Assembly (NCBI GenBank): GCA_963696025.1
Contig: CAVOII010000010.1
Span: 1-64,000 of the forward strand
Length of the DNA stretch: 64,000 bases
Direction: 5' to 3'
Source: JABCYV01 sp963696025
Lineage (GTDB): Bacteria; Acidobacteriota; Terriglobia; Terriglobales; Acidobacteriaceae
This document shows positions 61,101-64,000 of this stretch, in pieces (within the stretch, counting starts at the first letter, position 1; every line of letters starts with the position of its first letter). The position numbers and the translations under genes were made by a program. Under the pieces are notes generated by a model. It was not told the origin of the DNA. It was given only the letters and a program-made list of their open reading frames with translations, and ran no database searches.

Positions 61101-61295
61101 AACTTGCTGCTCGATTTGCTCCGCCGAGATTCCCGGCCATTGGGTAATGATCTCAACGTAGTTGTCCGCCACGTCCGGATACGCCTCAATGGGCAGCCGC
61201 TCAAACGAAACGATCCCCACGCCGAAAAGAATCAGCGCCAGCGCCAGGACGAGCAAGCGGTTGTTGAGAGCGAAATCAACGACTCGGCGAATCAT
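58143..61295 (-). CDS. czcA: Heavy-metal efflux RND transporter, inner-membrane pump (CzcA/CusA type)
   Basis: 1050 aa, full family length. Starts MIRRVVDFALNNRLLVLALA, the CzcA/CusA start, with RLPIEAYPDVADNYVEIITQ WPG. LGALDFGMVVDGAVVMVENI carries the Asp pair of the proton relay in helix 4. Periplasmic porter domains and a second half with GEYASQKRANARLLIVLPIT complete the pump. It expels divalent or monovalent metal ions from the periplasm with proton entry. Last gene of the operon. Confidence 0.93.
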   Translation of the reverse strand: MIRRVVDFALNNRLLVLALALILFGVGIVSFERLPIEAYPDVADNYVEIITQWPGISAEQIEQQVTIPLEIVMNGIPQVVHLRSFSLFGLSDLKLIFDDESDNAWNRERVLERLSQVTLPPGVVPQMGTDWSPVGQIYFFTLRSTNPAYDPMELKSIEDWVIEKNFKAVPNIVDVASFGGPTREYQVRVDPNKLVAYGLSLAQVEQQMTNNNANAGGSFIQAGLQQINVRSVGLVDRVHDIEETVILAKNGTPLHIKDIAVVAQGPKIRLGQFARAIHREDGRIIDNDDVVSGIVLLRKGATAEAALEGIHQKVEELNNHILPPGVKVVPFIDRSDLVHFTSHTVLHNLTEGMILVSLILVLFLGNVRGALIVAATIPFSLLFASICLDLRHIPANLLSLGALDFGMVVDGAVVMVENIVRHLHRENGNSRTPAEKISDASHEVQRPVFYAIAIIITAYLPIFTLQRVEGRLFHPMAWTVAFALLGALFFSIVITPVLASFAFAKGAHEWRNPVMHFLTERYRTAVRWAIRRRGLTVGTAVLGVLVALYLALSGVIGSEFLPHLDEGALWVRGTLAPSTGPDEGIRVSNQARVVLCSFPEVPQCTSQVGRPDDGTDTTGFFNTEYFVDLKPKEHWRSVFHENKDELIAAMNRELDKIPGVVWGFSQPIEDNMEEAVSGVKGELATKVYGDDLKVLEEKADQIVTILRGVKGIEDLGVLRVLGQPNLNVTVDRDQAARYQINVSDVQDAIQTAVGGNALTQVLKGEARYDLVMRYLPQYRDTKEAIEKIRLLSPSGERVSLAQLCNLKVADGGSEVYREGNRRYIAIKYSVRGRDLGSTVEEAMKKVNEQVKLPLGYRINWEGEYASQKRANARLLIVLPITIFIIFIILYTMFKSFKWALLILANIAVAPIGGLLALLMTGTNFSVSSGVGFLALFGVCVQTGVIMLEYINQLRVRRYSIEDAAVEGAVLRLRPIMMTMLVATLGLLPAALSHAIGSDSQRPFAIVIVGGLIAALLMSIFLLPTLYVWIAGDRDVLPLADGTFEEGEHID

Positions 61296-62444
61296 TCACT
61301 GCTCCACAGTGTTTTGCAGTGGCAGAGCGTTTGAGACCACTTGGTCGCCAGGCTTAATTCCGGAGACCACATCCTGCATGTTGTCCGGAAGAATGCTTCC
61401 GGTGACGACTTCAAGACGCTTGAAGTGTCCAGGACTCACTGGTGCGTAAACCCACTCGCGGTCGTGCAAGTGCAGAATCGCGCTTGCCGGGATTGCGGCG
61501 TGGGTTTCCGCCTGTTTGCCATAGAAGGTCGCGGTGACAAACATCCCCACGCGCATCAGTCCTGGGTTGGGGACTTCGATCCGAACTTTCGCAGTGCGGA
61601 TGCTGGGATCCAGGATCGGCAGGACGTTATCAATGCGCCCCTTGAATACATTCTTGGGATAAGCATTCAGATGGATGTCGGCATACTCGCCGACGCGTAC
61701 CGCATCGAGATCATTTTCGTAAACATCACATATGATCCAGACATAAGACAGATCCGAGATGGTGAAAGGATTCGGGCCAGACAGACCCTGAACGCCCGCC
61801 GCGTTGGTGACCTGCTGGTCGGTGATGACGCCTGAGATGGGCGCCGTCACATCGACAATTCCAGACGGATGATCCTTGTCCACGCCGAGCAGCCGCAACT
61901 GTTCGGCAAAAGTGTCCAGATCGACCTTAGCATCCTGCGCCGCGTCTTCGGCGGCTTCCAGACCGCTCTTGGCGATGGCGCCTTTGTCGTAGAGAATCTG
62001 TGCCCGCTGGAGCTGCGTGCGTGCCAGACGCTCATCGTTCACGGCCTTCAGGTATGCCTGGTAAGCTGCGGACACGTCGTTGCTCCGCACTCTTAGCAAC
62101 AACTGGCCTTTTTTAACCACGTCACCTAGCTTGGCCTTAATCTCCACGACCCGTCCCGCAGCTAACGAGATCACTGGCACAGCACGCGCAATATCAGGCT
62201 GTACAACGCCAGTTACATTCAGGGTCGGTGCGGCTTTGTGCTCGACTGCAGTTGCGAGCGGGAATTGCTCAGGATGGTCGACCTTAAAGTTGTTGGCATC
62301 CAGATCCGGCTCGACGACGGCCTTGGGCGGCGCCTCCGCCTTTGGGTCGGTTTTGCCCTCATTGCAACCGGGGAGTAGCAAGCACAACACGAGGCAAAGA
62401 GTTGTAGCCAGGGCCAGGCCGATAAATTTGATTGTCATTTTCAT
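61296..62444 (-). CDS. czcB: RND efflux periplasmic adaptor lipoprotein (CzcB type)
   Basis: 382 aa. Lipobox LLPGC after a signal segment. ARAVPVISLAAGRVVEIKAK LGDVVKKGQLLLRV is the lipoyl-like hinge, with a hairpin (AYQAYLKAVNDERLARTQLQ) and a beta-barrel (GEYADIHLNAYPKNVFKGRI). It joins pump to outer-membrane channel. Its ATG overlaps the stop of the tolC-like gene as ATGA and its end abuts the czcA start. Confidence 0.92.
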   Translation of the reverse strand: MKMTIKFIGLALATTLCLVLCLLLPGCNEGKTDPKAEAPPKAVVEPDLDANNFKVDHPEQFPLATAVEHKAAPTLNVTGVVQPDIARAVPVISLAAGRVVEIKAKLGDVVKKGQLLLRVRSNDVSAAYQAYLKAVNDERLARTQLQRAQILYDKGAIAKSGLEAAEDAAQDAKVDLDTFAEQLRLLGVDKDHPSGIVDVTAPISGVITDQQVTNAAGVQGLSGPNPFTISDLSYVWIICDVYENDLDAVRVGEYADIHLNAYPKNVFKGRIDNVLPILDPSIRTAKVRIEVPNPGLMRVGMFVTATFYGKQAETHAAIPASAILHLHDREWVYAPVSPGHFKRLEVVTGSILPDNMQDVVSGIKPGDQVVSNALPLQNTVEQ

Positions 62445-63724
62445 GGGATTGCCTCCCGGCCCACGGCCATATTCAATTGAGCGGCAGCCGTCAGGTACGA
62501 GCCAACCAGGTTCAAGTAATTCAATTGCACACTACGGTAGTCACTCTCTGCGTTCAAAAAATCAAGAAGGGAGGCTCCCCCGTGCTGATAGGCAAAGTAA
62601 ATGGTGTCGCGAACGCGCACCGACTGCTGCAGATATTTGGCTTTGTAGGGCCGCAGCAAGATTAGATTGCTGTCTACAGTGGCGTAGCCTGAATCCACGT
62701 CGCTGAGCACCGATGCTTCCGCCGCGTCGCGCAGCCTCTCATTGCGCGTGATATCAAGCTGCGTGCGCAGCTTCTCTCCCTGATTGCGATCGAAAACCCG
62801 CAGCGGAATGCCGACACTGACGCCAAGGGTGTTGATGCCAAATGGGTTGTTGTTGGATGAGTTATGCGTATACCAAGCGGCGAGGGTCGGATCGGTTGAG
62901 CCGTTCGCAACCGCCAGCTTGTGATCGGTTTTTGCCTTGTCCACGGCTTCGACGGCAGCCTTCAGATCCGGCCGGGAGTCCAGCGCGATTTTTCGGAATT
63001 CATCCCGCGCCGCGAGTTGGTCGTTAAAGTCGAAAGGCCCACTCACGTCGAATTGTTCAATGGGAGTGCGATCGTTCAACAGCGTCAGCAGCTGAATCTT
63101 GGCTGTGCGCAGATTTACTTCCGCGGTTTGCACGTCCGATTCATACTGCACCCGCTGGAGCTCCAGGCGGTCGAGATCGATTTGCGCAATGTCACCGGCA
63201 TTGAATCGATCGCTGCTGATCTGAAGCACATGGTCGTAGTAGACCAGGTTGTCTTTTGCCAGCTGCAGGACGGCCTTGGCTTGCAGAGTCGAGACAAACG
63301 CGTTGCGCAAGTTGAAGAGCAGAGTTCGATCCAGATCGGCATGACTGAACTCTGCGATGATGGTCCCCTTTTTTGCGCTTTCCAGCCGCAGCTCCCGCTT
63401 GTGCCTTCGTTCGTGCAGATAGCTGATGCCGGGCGACTCAAAAGTGCCGGCGAAGGGCCGCCAGACCCCTTTATCAGGAGAGATTTGGGTTCCATCTATC
63501 GTTAGGCTGAAGTCCGGGTTCGGCCGCAGGTAGGCGGTGATTTCCTGTGCTTTCGACTCGTCGATGTTCAGCTTGTCCGCCAGCAACGTCGGATTGTTGG
63601 CTTCAAAGCGTTCGCGGACCTGCTGCCAAGTCAAGGATGTCTGCGCCCCAGCTTCTAAACTGAAACCGAGCAGAAGAAACAGTGCGGAACTCCGCCAAAG
63701 CGTCTTTTGCATCGGGAACTTCAT
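62441..63724 (-). CDS. czcC: TolC-family outer-membrane channel (CzcC type)
   Basis: 427 aa with a signal peptide (RSSALFLLLGFSLEAGAQ). Two repeats of the long helix-strand layout: LTWQQVRERFEANNPTLLAD, then FNAGDIAQIDLDRLELQRVQ, and FAYQHGGASLLDFLNAESDY. It forms the trimeric exit duct. First gene of the czcCBA operon. Confidence 0.92.
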   Translation of the reverse strand: MKFPMQKTLWRSSALFLLLGFSLEAGAQTSLTWQQVRERFEANNPTLLADKLNIDESKAQEITAYLRPNPDFSLTIDGTQISPDKGVWRPFAGTFESPGISYLHERRHKRELRLESAKKGTIIAEFSHADLDRTLLFNLRNAFVSTLQAKAVLQLAKDNLVYYDHVLQISSDRFNAGDIAQIDLDRLELQRVQYESDVQTAEVNLRTAKIQLLTLLNDRTPIEQFDVSGPFDFNDQLAARDEFRKIALDSRPDLKAAVEAVDKAKTDHKLAVANGSTDPTLAAWYTHNSSNNNPFGINTLGVSVGIPLRVFDRNQGEKLRTQLDITRNERLRDAAEASVLSDVDSGYATVDSNLILLRPYKAKYLQQSVRVRDTIYFAYQHGGASLLDFLNAESDYRSVQLNYLNLVGSYLTAAAQLNMAVGREAIP

Positions 63725-63979
63725 AGTTAATTACGTGGCCGCTGTAAAGCGGCATCGCCGCGGGTATACCGGGACAGTTGACAGTTTCCAAAGAATTTGA
63801 GATTTCGCCGCAAAAAGCGGTGCTGCCGGTGTACTAACAGAATTGATGCGACGGGGGAGCGCGATCGGCGCTGTACGCAACGCGGACCGGTTGCGGCTGC
63901 CGGGACTGCTTGATGCTGACCTGTCCGAAGACCAGGCAGCTCGGACAGAACGAATAGAAGCTAACCAGGAGGGCAGGCG
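63725..63979. other. Upstream region of the efflux operon
   Basis: 255 bp between the czcC start and a divergent start at 63980. It should hold the promoters of both. No metal-regulator dyad was recognised. Confidence 0.4.
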
Positions 63980-64000
63980 ATGAGTGGAGACCCGTTAGTG
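63980..64000 (+). CDS. Start of a gene cut by the window end
   Basis: ATG at 63980 after AGGAGGG; only seven codons (MSGDPLV) are visible. The strong ribosome site supports a real start. Confidence 0.45.

Overview
The window reads as a chromosomal segment of an Acidobacteriota bacterium (Terriglobia-like). Evidence: two Ser/Thr kinase-TPR proteins of the type abundant in that phylum, a DUF885 protein, a short R-W-A repeat protein, a PQQ/cytochrome alcohol dehydrogenase, moderate-to-high GC, and intact tRNA-His and tRNA-Pro. Roughly two thirds of the window is accessory DNA.

Layout. 1-5.3 kb: chromosome-like DNA (decaying kinase-TPR tail, quinohemoprotein dehydrogenase). 5.3-22.9 kb: accessory region 1. 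It begins with a TcmP / Gp37-Gp68 pair, a possible nuclease and a J-domain mini-protein. It continues as a long plus-strand run of unfamiliar small genes with an HD phosphohydrolase, and ends with an excisionase and a tyrosine integrase beside tRNA-His. A complete 1.92 kb IS5-type transposon (16656-18575) carrying marR and SRPBCC passenger genes, flanked by CTAG duplications, sits inside this run. 23.2-25.4 kb: a short chromosomal block (nucleotide-sugar dehydrogenase-like gene, 2H phosphoesterase, tRNA-Pro).

25.3-51.0 kb: island 2, a 25.7 kb integrative element. It is bounded by a perfect 46 bp direct repeat of the tRNA-Pro 3' half. An integrase lies at its left end, followed by a zinc-finger protein, an AlpA-like regulator, a primase-like replication protein, remnants of hsdM and recD, and a long cargo: a sigma-like/pseudo-receiver fusion, a lone receiver, VOC, cupin and SnoaL proteins, a kinase-TPR protein, a metal module with a MerR-type promoter, a methyltransferase, a transaldolase and a rhodanese with an in-frame TGA. 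Several cargo genes carry single-base lesions.

51.1-64 kb: chromosomal genes again (MarC, DUF885 peptidase-like, membrane and outer-membrane proteins) and a complete czcCBA-type RND metal efflux operon.

The most noteworthy items are the passenger-carrying IS5-type transposon, the rhodanese TGA with an adjacent hairpin, the unannotated Cys-rich secreted peptide of the MerR module, the matched paired repeats inside both ends of island 2, and the sigma-like protein fused to a receiver lacking its phosphoacceptor.
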